Source of the DNA: Succinimonas sp045124755 | GTDB lineage: Bacteria > Pseudomonadota > Gammaproteobacteria > Enterobacterales > Succinivibrionaceae | Strand: one strand, 5' to 3' | Assembly: GCF_045124755.1 (NCBI RefSeq) | Contig: NZ_JBGVMK010000112.1 | Length of the DNA stretch: 64,000 bases | Shown here: positions 24,864 through 33,267 of the stretch, in pieces | Numbering within the stretch: position 1 is the first letter of the stretch | Layout: each line of letters starts with the position of its first letter | Notes under the pieces: generated by a model | What the model was told of the DNA's origin: nothing | Databases searched by the model: none | What the model saw: the letters and a program-made list of their open reading frames with translations, nothing else | Made by a program: the position numbers and the translations under genes

Positions 24864-25913
24864 ATGAGCGGAGAGAAGACAGAACAGCCCACCGACAAAC
24901 GGCTCAGGGAATCCCGGGAAAAGGGAGACGTGGCCAAAAGCACGGAAATTGTGTCGGCCGCCGGCATTATCGGGGCCCTGGTCTACTTTATTTCCTTCGG
25001 CTCGGATATCTATTCCCGCCTTTACATGGCCATGTCCTATATTTTTATCAATGCTCCCCTGATGGACTTCGAGGAGGCGCTGCCCCGGATGGGGGGACTC
25101 ATCGTCAATGTCGGCGTCAGTCTGGTGATCCCCATGGTGGCCATTGTCATGTCCTGCACCATAATTTCCCTCATGGCTCAGATCGGTTTTCTGGTGGCTC
25201 CCAAGGCCGCCATGCCCAAGCTCTCCAACCTGAGCCCTTCCAAGTGGTTTAAAAAGGTCTTCAGCGTCAAGAATGTCTTCGAGTTTGTGAAGAACATCCT
25301 GAAGGTGGCCGTGCTTACCACCTCGGTGTATCTCGCGGTGACCAAGAACATCGAGAGCATTTTCAAGCTGCCCCGGGCGGATGAGGACATGGTTATCGTG
25401 GTGGCTGCCGAAATGCTGAAGGTGCTGCTTCTCTATACCATTCTGACGTTTTCCGCCATCGCCGCTCTGGACTTCCTGTACACCAAGTACAAATACACCA
25501 AGGATCACATGATGAGCAAGGACGAGGTGAAGCGGGAATACAAGGAAATGGACGGCGATCCCCTGATCAAGTCCAAGCGCAAGCAGCTCCACCGGGAGCT
25601 TCTTAATCAGAACACCGTTAACAAGACCCGCAAGGCCAAGGTGCTGGTGGTAAATCCCACTCACTATGCCGTGGCTCTGGATTTTGACCGGGAGACCCAG
25701 CCCCTGCCGGTGATCCTGGCCAAGGGCGAGGGCGAGGTGGCTCTCCGGATGATCGCCGTGGCCAAGGAAGAGCAGATCCCCATTATGAGAGAGCCGCCTC
25801 TGGCTAGGGCTCTTTATGCCCAGGGCGAGGAAGGGCAGTATATCCCGGATAACCTGCTGGTGCAGGTGGCCGAGGTGCTGCGCTTCGTCTCCACACTGGA
25901 GGAAAAGCGCTGA
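24864..25913 (+). CDS. sctU: T3SS export switch protein SctU (YscU/FlhB family)
   Basis: 350 aa. Four hydrophobic segments in the N-terminal half form the export-gate-associated membrane domain. A basic linker leads to the cytosolic domain with the autocleavage motif NPTH (N at about 264). Self-cleavage there switches secretion from needle subunits to later substrates. EQPTDKRLRESREKG at the N-terminus is typical. I start at the ATG at 24864, which has AAGGCGG 4 nt upstream; an upstream in-frame ATG at 24690 would add 58 residues without membrane or family character. Its stop overlaps the sctO start. A partial copy lies at 27539. Confidence 0.95.
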   Translation: MSGEKTEQPTDKRLRESREKGDVAKSTEIVSAAGIIGALVYFISFGSDIYSRLYMAMSYIFINAPLMDFEEALPRMGGLIVNVGVSLVIPMVAIVMSCTIISLMAQIGFLVAPKAAMPKLSNLSPSKWFKKVFSVKNVFEFVKNILKVAVLTTSVYLAVTKNIESIFKLPRADEDMVIVVAAEMLKVLLLYTILTFSAIAALDFLYTKYKYTKDHMMSKDEVKREYKEMDGDPLIKSKRKQLHRELLNQNTVNKTRKAKVLVVNPTHYAVALDFDRETQPLPVILAKGEGEVALRMIAVAKEEQIPIMREPPLARALYAQGEEGQYIPDNLLVQVAEVLRFVSTLEEKR

Positions 25914-26389
25914 TGGCTGTTTATCCGTTAAAGGGTCTTAAGGATATCCGGGAGCGCCGTCTTAATGACAGCACCAACACCCGCATTCTTAAAGCCAAGC
26001 AGCTGGATCAGACCAAACTGGAGCTTAAGAATAAGAAGCAGGCTTTGGAGGACTACATTGCCTGGCGCGTCGAAGAGGAAAAGCGCCGTTATGAAAAGCT
26101 GATGAAGGGCCGTTATCCGGTGAGCGAGATCCAGAAATTCAACGCCTCCATCATGCAGCTTTACACAGACGAACTCACATATCAGGAAGCGGTGCGCAAG
26201 GCGGAAAACGAAGTGGCAAAGGCCCAGAAGGAATTTGACGCGGCTCAGGAGTTTGAGCGGCAGAGCATGAAAAAGCTGAAGAAGCTGGAAAGTCATGAGG
26301 AGATCTGGGCTTACAACGAGAAGATCTATGCCGAAAGAATGGCGGATCAGGAGCTGGAGGATTTCCGGGTGCCGAACAAGAGCATTTAG
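25913..26389 (+). CDS. sctO: T3SS stalk protein SctO (YscO family)
   Basis: 158 aa, almost entirely charged alpha-helical coiled coil. The pattern DYIAWRVEEEKRRYE near residue 47 matches the conserved Y-x-x-W-R-x-E-E-E of YscO proteins. SctO is the FliJ/gamma-subunit-like stalk that couples the SctN ATPase to the export gate SctV. The ATG overlaps the sctU stop (TGATG), which supports the assignment. The canonical neighbour sctN is not in the window. Confidence 0.8.
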   Translation: MAVYPLKGLKDIRERRLNDSTNTRILKAKQLDQTKLELKNKKQALEDYIAWRVEEEKRRYEKLMKGRYPVSEIQKFNASIMQLYTDELTYQEAVRKAENEVAKAQKEFDAAQEFERQSMKKLKKLESHEEIWAYNEKIYAERMADQELEDFRVPNKSI

Positions 26390-26414
26390 ACAAAGAACGC
26401 CCCAGTCGTTATGA

Positions 26415-26442
26415 CAGCGCCTGTCTGTCTGCAAAGGCGCTG
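26415..26442 (+). other. Hairpin after sctO
   Basis: CAGCGCCT / AGGCGCTG 8-bp stem with 12-nt loop and no T-run; a possible weak terminator or mRNA 3' end structure. Confidence 0.35.
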
Positions 26443-26558
26443 AGGCTGATTGCGTTCGGTGTGTAATGCCAGGGGAGCCAGTTCATAAGCGGAAAAACCG
26501 GAACCATGTCTGAATTATTGCTGCCGAGCGCTCCGCATTTTATTGATAGATTCTGCTA

Positions 26559-26587
26559 TTGATAAAATCACCTCTTTGTAGCACAAT
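26559..26587 (+). promoter_or_regulatory. relBE promoter
   Basis: TTGATA (26559-26564), 17-nt spacer, CACAAT (26582-26587), immediately followed by the heptamer repeat. Confidence 0.5.
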
Positions 26588-26588
26588 G

Positions 26589-26622
<34 letters not shown>

Positions 26623-26637
26623 GCGGAGGTGATTCAA

Positions 26638-26865
26638 ATGGCATTTTCAATAAGACTGACGGATGATGAGCGTATGCTCGCCGAAAGCTACGCTAAAATT
26701 CACTCCTATTCTTTGTCAGAGGCTTTTAAGAGAGCATTATTTGAAAAAATAGAAGATGAATATGATATTTCGGTCGCAGAATCAGCTTATAAGGAATATG
26801 TTGACAGCGGGTACAAGTCCACTCCTGTGCAGGATTTTTGGAGAGAGTTAGATGAGGAGGCATGA
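26638..26865 (+). CDS. relB: RelB-family antitoxin
   Basis: 75 aa. The start ATG at 26638 follows a perfect GGAGGTGA by 5 nt. The N-terminus (MAFSIRLTDDERMLAESYAK) is a ribbon-helix-helix DNA-binding domain that normally represses its own operon. The acidic C-terminal tail (TPVQDFWRELDEE) wraps the toxin. It overlaps the toxin gene by 14 nt. The pair sits between sctO and the SctU-C copy, interrupting T3SS genes, so it is probably a recent insertion. Confidence 0.85.
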   Translation: MAFSIRLTDDERMLAESYAKIHSYSLSEAFKRALFEKIEDEYDISVAESAYKEYVDSGYKSTPVQDFWRELDEEA

Positions 26866-27124
26866 AGTAGAACTATCTGATCGTTTTAAAAGAGAGTTTC
26901 GTAAATTGGATAGGTATACGCAAAAAATCCTCAGGGCGTGGATTGATAAAAATCTTGCAGACTGCGAAAATCCCGGAGCGCATGGAAAAGGACTGACTGT
27001 CAATCGCAGCGGCAGATGGAGATACCGCATAGGAGATTATCGCCTTATCTGTTCAATAGAAGATGATAAGCTGGTTATTCTTGCTTTGTCTGCTGGACAC
27101 AGCAGCGCTATATATAAGCAGTAA
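26852..27124 (+). CDS. relE: RelE/StbE-family mRNA interferase toxin
   Basis: 90 aa. RelE fold: ELSDRFKREFRKLDRYTQK, then basic strands WRYRIGDYRLIC and LVILALSAGHSS. RelE toxins cut mRNA in the ribosomal A site. Conserved arginines R73-Y74-R75 (numbers approximate) of the IGDYRL strand are present, so it looks intact. The start ATG lies inside relB; a GAGAG a few bases upstream and translational coupling probably serve its initiation. Confidence 0.85.
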   Translation: MRRHEVELSDRFKREFRKLDRYTQKILRAWIDKNLADCENPGAHGKGLTVNRSGRWRYRIGDYRLICSIEDDKLVILALSAGHSSAIYKQ

Positions 27125-27538
27125 CCTGAATCTTGCGCAATGATATGGCACTCACAATCAATGCGTACTCCCGGCAAATAAGTAACAGCCTGTCTCTTTC
27201 TGTTATTTCTGCGGATCGCCGCGCCGAACTAATCTCCGTTGATACTTCAGTGATTCTCAATCGCATCGCGCCAGGAGAAAAGTTCCCGGAGAGTTTCTCT
27301 GACTTCCCTTGTTTTTTGTCTAAACTTTCTTGTCCTTCCCTGCTTTTGTGCGCGATATGGCACGGATGAAGCCGCTCCCTTGTCATGTTTTCCCGATGTC
27401 TTAAAATGATGGTTAAAACCTGATACCAAAATTCATGCAGGACGATTCCGCAGCTGCTGTTTTTCCGAAAAAAACGGCAGCAGCGGCAATGCCTGTCCGG
27501 AATAAGGGCAAGAACCGGGGAAAGAGGGAGATATGGGG
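27125..27538. other. Intergenic region with a strong hairpin
   Basis: About 410 bp without a convincing gene. At 27453-27481 a 12-bp stem (GCTGCTGTTTTT / AAAAAACGGCAGC) lies 50 nt before the SctU-C-like gene. It may be a terminator-like or leader structure. Confidence 0.45.
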
Positions 27539-27808
27539 ATGAAGAACAAGGAACCGATACGCTATGCGGTGGCATTGGATTATGATCCCGAAAAGGATCC
27601 CCTCCCGGTGATTCTGGCCAAGGGGGAGGGCGATCTGGCCCGCCGGATGATTGAGGTGGCCAAGGAAGAAAAGATTCCCATCATGCGTGAGGCGCCGCTG
27701 GCCCGGGCTCTTTTTGAGGAAGGGCAGGAGGATCAGTACGTTCCGGATAACCTGATTCTCCAGATTGCGGAGGTGCTGCGTTTTGTGAAGAGCTTTGAGG
27801 ATTCCTGA
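27539..27808 (+). CDS. Stand-alone SctU C-terminal domain homologue
   Basis: About 89 aa (91 if the ATG six bases upstream is used; AGGGAG suits either). From YAVALDYD onward it aligns without gaps to the SctU C-terminus at 24864. I count about 57 identical residues of 81, including PLPVILAKGEG, IPIMRE and AEVLRFV. The membrane domain is missing and NPTH is replaced by KEPI, so it cannot self-cleave. Isolated FlhB-C-like proteins are known in flagellar systems (YlqH/FlhX type), where they can bind the export gate. Here the closeness to sctU points to a partial duplication. It may compete with or stand in for SctU-C. Confidence 0.85.
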   Translation: MKNKEPIRYAVALDYDPEKDPLPVILAKGEGDLARRMIEVAKEEKIPIMREAPLARALFEEGQEDQYVPDNLILQIAEVLRFVKSFEDS

Positions 27809-27880
27809 TTTCAGAGAGCCTGCGTCTTCCGGATTTTCAGGATAAAGGCACGTGCGCAGACGCAGTGAGAAATCTGTTAC

Positions 27881-27927
27881 CGGCCCCAAAATTGGCGGCG
27901 TCTTTTTGGGCCGAAACTGTTTTTTCT
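27881..27927 (+). terminator. Terminator after the SctU-C-like gene
   Basis: CGGCCC-AAAA...TTTTT-GGGCCG stem followed by AAACTGTTTTTTC. Confidence 0.7.
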
Positions 27928-28082
27928 GATAAAATCAGAGCAGTTTTGCGCAGGTTCTGCAAAAAAGCTGTAACCGGCGCCCTTTGCTAACGTGTTATTC
28001 AGCGCCGGCGTGATGTGTTCGTTTCCGGCAGCGCCCCTCAGGATTTCCGGCAGCGGATTTGAAAAATAAGGAGAAAGCCGTA

Positions 28083-28364
28083 ATGGTAAGCGAAGATGAA
28101 GTAGATCGTTTTGTTGAAAAAGCCGAGCGCGAGCTTGAAGAGGCTGACAGAAAAATCGCCGCCGTTCAGGAGGCCATTGACAGATCAGGCTTCAAGCCCA
28201 GCGAGGAAGTTGAAGAAAAGGCCAGAGAGCGTCTCGATCAGTATGAAAAGGATCATGAGTACGAGAACAATCAGCGCATGGCTATTCTTCAGGACGAAAT
28301 GTACAGCAATCAGCCTAAGTCCTCCGCATCCTCCTTCAGAAGAAGAAGAGGCATGGCCATCTGA
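28083..28364 (+). CDS. Small charged helical protein in the T3SS locus
   Basis: 93 aa from the ATG at 28083, with AAGGAG about 11 nt upstream. The sequence is dominated by heptad-like E/K/R helices (VDRFVEKAERELEEADRK), then SGFKPSEEVEEKARERLD, and ends with a basic stretch SFRRRRGMAI. Not recognised. The position among sct genes and the coiled-coil character suggest a small T3SS partner such as a chaperone, inner rod or regulator, but no family motif supports one choice. It has its own terminator. Confidence 0.6.
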   Translation: MVSEDEVDRFVEKAERELEEADRKIAAVQEAIDRSGFKPSEEVEEKARERLDQYEKDHEYENNQRMAILQDEMYSNQPKSSASSFRRRRGMAI

Positions 28365-28424
28365 TTTCAGGATCCGCCCTCCGGCAGGAGATCTACCGAA
28401 TCTCCGGGGGCTGGCTCCGGCGAG

Positions 28425-28451
28425 AGCTGCCTTTTTCAGGGCGGCTTTTTT
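28425..28451 (+). terminator. Terminator after the 93-aa gene
   Basis: AGCTGCC / GGGCGGCT stem (one wobble), followed by six T. Confidence 0.7.
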
Positions 28452-28556
28452 ATTTGTCCGAAAACGCCGGATCCTTGCTGACGCCTAGCCTCGGACAAAA
28501 CGCGCCGGAATGTCAGCGGGGATGAAGGCGGGTGCAGTTTTAAGAGGTATTTGACT

Positions 28557-28733
28557 ATGACAGGTCTGGTTTACACAGTTCTTTCCGTTCTCTGGATTTA
28601 TTTCTTCGGCTGGGTATTTCTCGGCGGGAAGGTTTTTTCAAAGTTTATCCCCAAGTCCGCTTTGGCCGCCAGATTGCTGGGAGCCTTCGTGGGTTTTCTT
28701 ACCGCAGGTTCGGTAATTGCGTTTATTCTCTGA
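28557..28733 (+). CDS. Small membrane protein
   Basis: 58 aa, with AAGAGGT 10 nt before the ATG. Two hydrophobic helices (about residues 2-22 and 37-57) are separated by a basic loop (KVFSKFIPKSALAARL). Not recognised. It precedes the Lgt-like gene by 95 bp and may be cotranscribed with it. Confidence 0.55.
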   Translation: MTGLVYTVLSVLWIYFFGWVFLGGKVFSKFIPKSALAARLLGAFVGFLTAGSVIAFIL

Positions 28734-28827
28734 TTTCGCATCATGCCGGCCTTAATGTTCCGGAACACGGGCCGGATCCTTTCCCCGGCAAATCTGAAGG
28801 CGCCCCTTTTAAGACAGGCTCTCTGAC

Positions 28828-29553
28828 ATGTACGGACTTGTTTATCTTCTGGGATTTCTTGCCGCGGCGTTTCTGGGGCGGAAGAGCTTTCCCTGTTTTG
28901 AAAACACGCCCCTTTACACCCTCTATATTGCGGTGCTGGCAGCTTTGGGGGCCATTATCGGGGGGCGCTTGGGCTACGCGCTTTTCTACGAGCCTGGCTA
29001 TTATCTTGAGCACCCCGCCGAAATCCCGCTGCTTTACCTGGGGGGCATGTCATTTCACGGCGGTCTTCTGGGCCTTCTCCTGGCGGTGCTTCTGGCCGAT
29101 ATCCGGGGCTTCTGGACGAACCTGGACAGGATGGCGTTTTTAGCCTGTCTCATTCTACCCCTGGGGCGGATTGCCAATTTCCTGAACGGCGAACTTTGGG
29201 GCACTCCCTGTGATTACCCCTGGTGCGTGATCTTCGAGGCGGCCGGGGACGGCCTTCCCCGGCATCCCGCGCAGCTTTACGAGGCCGCTTTGGAGGGGCC
29301 GGTTCTTTTGGTGCTGATCCTGACTTTCCGGCATTTTCTGAAGGAGCGGGGCCGGGCGCCGGGGGTTATGGCGGCTCTTTTCGGGATCGGGTATGCTCTT
29401 CTGAGGTTTCTGGCGGAATTTCTGCGGGAGCCGGATCCCGTTACCGGCTACCTGTGGCGCGGCTTTACCCGGGGACAGGGGCTTTGCGCCGTTATGCTCC
29501 TGACTGCAGCGACCATGCTGTTTCTGCGCCTGAGAGCGGGCCGGAATCCTTAA
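28828..29553 (+). CDS. lgt: Prolipoprotein diacylglyceryl transferase homologue, short N-terminus
   Basis: 241 aa. Lgt attaches diacylglycerol to the lipobox cysteine of prelipoproteins in the inner membrane. Family motifs are present: GGRLGYALFY, SFHGGLLG (the essential His), GRIANFLNGELWG (the essential Arg) and RHPAQLYEA. Relatives have about 25 more N-terminal residues and one more helix: this protein begins at MYGLVYLLGF, which matches the second helix of E. coli Lgt. An in-frame stop closely upstream rules out a longer start. The ribosome-binding site is weak. It may be a second, shortened Lgt; activity is uncertain. It could serve T3SS lipoproteins such as SctJ. Confidence 0.75.
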   Translation: MYGLVYLLGFLAAAFLGRKSFPCFENTPLYTLYIAVLAALGAIIGGRLGYALFYEPGYYLEHPAEIPLLYLGGMSFHGGLLGLLLAVLLADIRGFWTNLDRMAFLACLILPLGRIANFLNGELWGTPCDYPWCVIFEAAGDGLPRHPAQLYEAALEGPVLLVLILTFRHFLKERGRAPGVMAALFGIGYALLRFLAEFLREPDPVTGYLWRGFTRGQGLCAVMLLTAATMLFLRLRAGRNP

Positions 29554-29720
29554 GGCAAGGTAACCTTTCTTCCGCTTTATTCGCTGTTGTTCTCCCTCTC
29601 CGCTGTTGTTCCCCGCTGTTTTTCCTTTGCCCGTCATTTATCCTCATGCCGTTCCCGCTGGCTCTTTCCCGCTTTTTGCCGTTTTTCCTTCTCTGTCCTT
29701 TATTCCTCAGCCGGCCTTTT

Positions 29721-30539
29721 TTACTTTCCGAACAGCCGGAAAAGATACTGTATTGATTCCTGCATCACGCTGAAGGAGGCCCCGCCGTTTTCCAGAAACG
29801 AGGGATAGTAGAAGATAATGAGGAAGGAGCAGACCCCGCTTTTTATGGGCATGGAGAGCACGTAAACATTAAGCTGCTGGGCAAACCTGTTGATAAGTCC
29901 CAGAGAAACGTCGCAGGTCAGGGAGATCAGGAGAAAGGGCGCGGCCACCAGCACCGTCTGCTTCATCATCCAGTTCAGGCTGTCAATGGAGTACAGCGCC
30001 ACTCTCCGATCCGAGAAGTCCGGAATGATGTCCCGCACCGGCCAGTACAGGTAGGAGCTGTAGAAGAGCTCCATGAAATGGGTAAAGCTGCCGGACACAA
30101 AGAACAGGGTAATCAGGGACATGAAGAGAATGGATCCCAGAGGCGATGATTCCGCGCCGCTGAGCATGTCCGCCGTCTGAGCCATGGAGGCGCCGCGCTG
30201 GTTATCCACAATGGTGCCGGCTGATACCGCCACGTAAAACACGAGACCGGTCAGCCATCCGATGAGGAGTCCGATAAACACCTCCTTCACCACGATGATC
30301 ATCAGGGAGATGAAATCGCCTACCGTGGCCAGATGGATGGTGCCGGCCGTTTCCAGCATCAGGGGATGCAGGGGAATGTAGAGGGCGAGGGCGATGGATC
30401 CCTTTACGGCCATGTTGATGGAGGGCCCGAAAATCGGACAGACCCCCATAAACGTCATAATGCGGATCATCCCCAGGATGACCGCCGAAACGTGTGTCCA
30501 CCATAAATTCTCGTTCAGAAACGCCTGAATCTCTTCCAT
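29721..30539 (-). CDS. sctT: T3SS export gate protein SctT
   Basis: 272 aa, multi-spanning, FliR/SpaR/YscT family. The hydrophobic helices include GMIRIMTFMGVCPIFG, a central VDNQRGASMAQTADM that is strongly conserved in SctT, and VLVAAPFLLISLTCDVSLGL. With SctR and SctS it builds the R5S4T1 export gate. It starts 3 bp after sctS, so translation is coupled, and it is the last gene of the leftward operon. Confidence 0.95.
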   Translation of the reverse strand: MEEIQAFLNENLWWTHVSAVILGMIRIMTFMGVCPIFGPSINMAVKGSIALALYIPLHPLMLETAGTIHLATVGDFISLMIIVVKEVFIGLLIGWLTGLVFYVAVSAGTIVDNQRGASMAQTADMLSGAESSPLGSILFMSLITLFFVSGSFTHFMELFYSSYLYWPVRDIIPDFSDRRVALYSIDSLNWMMKQTVLVAAPFLLISLTCDVSLGLINRFAQQLNVYVLSMPIKSGVCSFLIIFYYPSFLENGGASFSVMQESIQYLFRLFGK

Positions 30540-30542
30540 AGC

Positions 30543-30803
30543 CTAAAAGGTGTAAAAATAGCTGAAGATAACCTGCCCGTAATGCATGATCTCGCCGCTG
30601 ACCCATTCCGCGGTAAGAAACAGGGTTACGCCTACGGCAATAAGCTTAATGCCGAAGGTCAGGGTTTGCTCCTGCAGCTGAGTAATGGCCTGAAAAAGAG
30701 CCAGAGACACGCCCACCACCGAAGCTACCATAATGGGCGGGAGCGACAGCATCATGATAAGGTAAAAGCAGTGGGTGACGAGATCGACTATGGCCGGATT
30801 CAT
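30543..30803 (-). CDS. sctS: T3SS export gate protein SctS
   Basis: 86 aa, two transmembrane helices (about 9-30 and 52-72) joined by the conserved loop with LFQAITQLQEQTLTFGIKL. The ATG has GAGGAGG 7 nt upstream inside the preceding gene and overlaps its stop by 4 nt. SctS forms part of the helical export gate. Confidence 0.95.
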   Translation of the reverse strand: MNPAIVDLVTHCFYLIMMLSLPPIMVASVVGVSLALFQAITQLQEQTLTFGIKLIAVGVTLFLTAEWVSGEIMHYGQVIFSYFYTF

Positions 30804-32770
30804 GCGGAAGCCTCCTCGGGGGACGGTTTTTTGGCAGCGGCAGCGGAATTGCGGCGGAAGCTCAGCACTGTCATGTCGTCAGACTGCTCGGCGGCGCCGC
30901 GGAATTCGATAACCGCATCCAGAATGGAATATACCTGAGACTTGGCGCTGTTGTAATCGCGCTTTTCCAGGGCCTCGCGGATGCGGGCGTCTCCGTAGAA
31001 CTGCTTTTCCGTGTTCTGGGCTTCGCTGATGCCGTCGGTGTAGATAAAGATGTAATCGTCAGGATCCAGGTGATCCGCCCCGGAGACGTATTCGGCATTT
31101 CCCATTACTCCCAGAGCCGGGCCGGAGAGATGAGAAAGCTCGTAAAGCTCCGTGTTTCTGACAATCAGGGGCGGGCAGTGGCCGGCGTTGCAGAAGGAGA
31201 AGTCTCCGGTTTTGATGTTCACAATCATGGTGAACAGGGTTACGAACATCAGATTGGGATTTCTTTCGCTGAGACAGTTGTTCACATCCCGGAGCACCGC
31301 CTCGATATTGCTGCGGGTCTTGTAGATCTGCCGGAGCATGGTAACGCAGATGCTCATGAACATGGCAGCGGGCACGCCCTTGTCGGACACGTCGCCGATG
31401 GTGAGCACCAGATGATCCTCGTTCAGCTGGAAGACGTCATAGAAGTCGCCCCCCACCTCCTTGGCGGGATGAATGAAAGCGGAGATCTCGTAGTATTTGC
31501 TTCTGGGAATGCTTTCCTTGCCCGGCAGCATGCCCATCTGAATATCATAGGCCACCCCCAGCTCGCCCTTGATGCGGTTTTCCCGGGCGGTGCTGTCCAG
31601 AAGCGCGTTGATATTGGTTATCAGGGAGTTGGACATGTTGCTGATGGCCAGACTGAGGTTGCCCACCTCGTCATTGGAGTTGTATTTCACAATGTTGAGG
31701 CTTTTCAGGATGCCGGGATCCGAGAGATCCGCCCGGGCGATGGTGTGCGCGGTTTGCGCGATATTGTTCAGGGATTCCGTGACTCTTCTGATATAGCCCA
31801 CCGACAGGATGATGATGATAAAAAGCACGCTCAGGGTGATGGCGGTCATGCCGTACATGATTTTATTGCCGGTGTTCAGAATCTCGAAGAGGGTCTGGCG
31901 GGACAGCACGTACATTTTCAGGGGCTTGATGTAGCCGAAGCAGAGATAATCCCCGCTGTCGGTTACGCACTGAATGTCCCGGTCGTAATCTCCGGTCTCA
32001 TGGCGGCTGATAATGTCCCCGATAAGGGGCGTGATGCGGGAGCCGGCTTCAGCGTTTTCGTCATTGGTTTCCAGGATTTCGGAGTTCTGGTTCAGGAGAT
32101 AAAGCGGGGTCACGTCCTGCCGGTGCACGTGACTGAAAAGCTCCCGGGTGAACATGAGAATATCCGTTTCCACGTTGTCGTAGGAGGAAAACAGCCGGTC
32201 AACGTTTTTGATAAAGGCGAAGTTGAATTCCCGGTGGCGGGGCGGCGTAAAGATATAGGTCAGGTAGGTGCGGGAATCCTTTTTGGCAATGTCGTAGGTT
32301 CCCAGAGCCGGGATTTCCCCCACCAGAAGCTCCCGGATATTGTTCTTGTTAAAGGTGTTGGCATCCAGAAGACTCAAAGCCTTCTGAGATCCCCAGAACT
32401 GGCCGTTGTAGTAGGCGATAAGGTAGGTGCCTTCCGCTTCGTAGGCTTCCTGATTGGTCTTAAGGAAGCTGGCAAAGTGATCTCTGTTGGGATTATGGCC
32501 GATGAGTTTGCTGTGCAGATACGTAAAAGTGGCCGCAGATTCCCGGAGATTGTTCTTGATGTGGTAGACATCGATGATCTGCTGGGTGATGGCAATGTCA
32601 TACTGCTCCATGATGGCATTGAAGGCAATGCTGCTGGTCACGCGGGTAAAGTTCTGCTCCCGGCTCAGAATGGTGGTCCGGGATATGTAAGCGACATATA
32701 CCAGAAGTGACAGCCCTGTCAGCAGAGCAACCAGGATGGCAAGTATAATAAATTTGGTGCGCAGCTTCAT
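30800..32770 (-). CDS. Membrane-bound PP2C phosphatase (RsbU/BtrU-like) of a partner switch
   Basis: 656 aa. Order: membrane helix (7-29), a periplasmic sensor region of about 270 residues resembling a Cache domain, a second helix (~305-325), HAMP (RRVTESLNNIAQTAHTIARAD), a short linker helix, and a SpoIIE-type PP2C domain (about 410-640). Metal-binding acidic motifs are present: VGGDFYDVF, IGDVSDKGVPAAMF, YTDGISEA and SDDMTVLSF. Such phosphatases dephosphorylate STAS anti-anti-sigma proteins in response to a signal. The two genes upstream encode the STAS and kinase partners, and sctS starts within its last codons. Confidence 0.92.
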   Translation of the reverse strand: MKLRTKFIILAILVALLTGLSLLVYVAYISRTTILSREQNFTRVTSSIAFNAIMEQYDIAITQQIIDVYHIKNNLRESAATFTYLHSKLIGHNPNRDHFASFLKTNQEAYEAEGTYLIAYYNGQFWGSQKALSLLDANTFNKNNIRELLVGEIPALGTYDIAKKDSRTYLTYIFTPPRHREFNFAFIKNVDRLFSSYDNVETDILMFTRELFSHVHRQDVTPLYLLNQNSEILETNDENAEAGSRITPLIGDIISRHETGDYDRDIQCVTDSGDYLCFGYIKPLKMYVLSRQTLFEILNTGNKIMYGMTAITLSVLFIIIILSVGYIRRVTESLNNIAQTAHTIARADLSDPGILKSLNIVKYNSNDEVGNLSLAISNMSNSLITNINALLDSTARENRIKGELGVAYDIQMGMLPGKESIPRSKYYEISAFIHPAKEVGGDFYDVFQLNEDHLVLTIGDVSDKGVPAAMFMSICVTMLRQIYKTRSNIEAVLRDVNNCLSERNPNLMFVTLFTMIVNIKTGDFSFCNAGHCPPLIVRNTELYELSHLSGPALGVMGNAEYVSGADHLDPDDYIFIYTDGISEAQNTEKQFYGDARIREALEKRDYNSAKSQVYSILDAVIEFRGAAEQSDDMTVLSFRRNSAAAAKKPSPEEASA

Positions 32771-32794
32771 ACTTTGTGTTCTGCAAACTTCCGG

Positions 32795-33208
32795 CTACTC
32801 GGCATTCAGGAAGATCTGAATCTTGTTGCGGTTATCAATCCAGGAATAAACGAAATGGGAGGCCATCTCCAGTACCAGGTGGAGCCCCACGCCGCCCACG
32901 GATCTTTCCTCCAGGGATCCTTCGATGCCGCTCTTTTTCAGATGGGTGAAGGGGTTGAACTCGTCGCCGGTGTTGGTAAGCTCGATAAGAAAGGCCGGAT
33001 GACTGTCAATGAAGGACATGCCGCAGGCAAAGGAGATCTCCGTTTTGCCGTCGTTGCCGGCATATTTGCAGATATTGGTCAGAAGCTCCTCGGTAATAAG
33101 CTCGGCCTTGAATGAGAGCTCCTGATACTTTTCCGGAAGCGCGGCGCTGATATTCTGCTGCAGCACCAGAATCTGTTCCACGGACGCCGGGATATTTATG
33201 GTGATCAT
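32795..33208 (-). CDS. Anti-sigma factor / serine kinase (RsbW/BtrW-like HATPase)
   Basis: 137 aa from the ATG at 33208, supported by GGGGAA 6 nt upstream. The GHKL ATPase motifs are the N-box EELLTNICKYA, a G1 box reading LTNTGDEFNP (N where D is usual) and the glycine-rich VGGVGLHLVLEMA. RsbW-type proteins bind either a sigma factor or, after switching, a STAS partner that they phosphorylate. In Bordetella the homologue BtrW controls T3SS. No sigma factor gene is adjacent in this window. Confidence 0.88.
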   Translation of the reverse strand: MITINIPASVEQILVLQQNISAALPEKYQELSFKAELITEELLTNICKYAGNDGKTEISFACGMSFIDSHPAFLIELTNTGDEFNPFTHLKKSGIEGSLEERSVGGVGLHLVLEMASHFVYSWIDNRNKIQIFLNAE

Positions 33209-33267
33209 GAAATTCCCCTGTAACTGTTTTTTTCCTGTGTTAGGCAAACTGAAGCGATCCCTGAAGA

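Noticed and set aside
28741..28827. Frameshifted N-terminal part of Lgt upstream of 28828
   Set aside because: No frame in this stretch resembles the missing Lgt N-terminus, so a simple frameshift does not explain the short start.
31070..32710. 546-codon open frame opposite the PP2C gene
   Set aside because: His/Gly/Val-rich translation without motifs or ribosome-binding site; the minus-strand protein has clear catalytic motifs.
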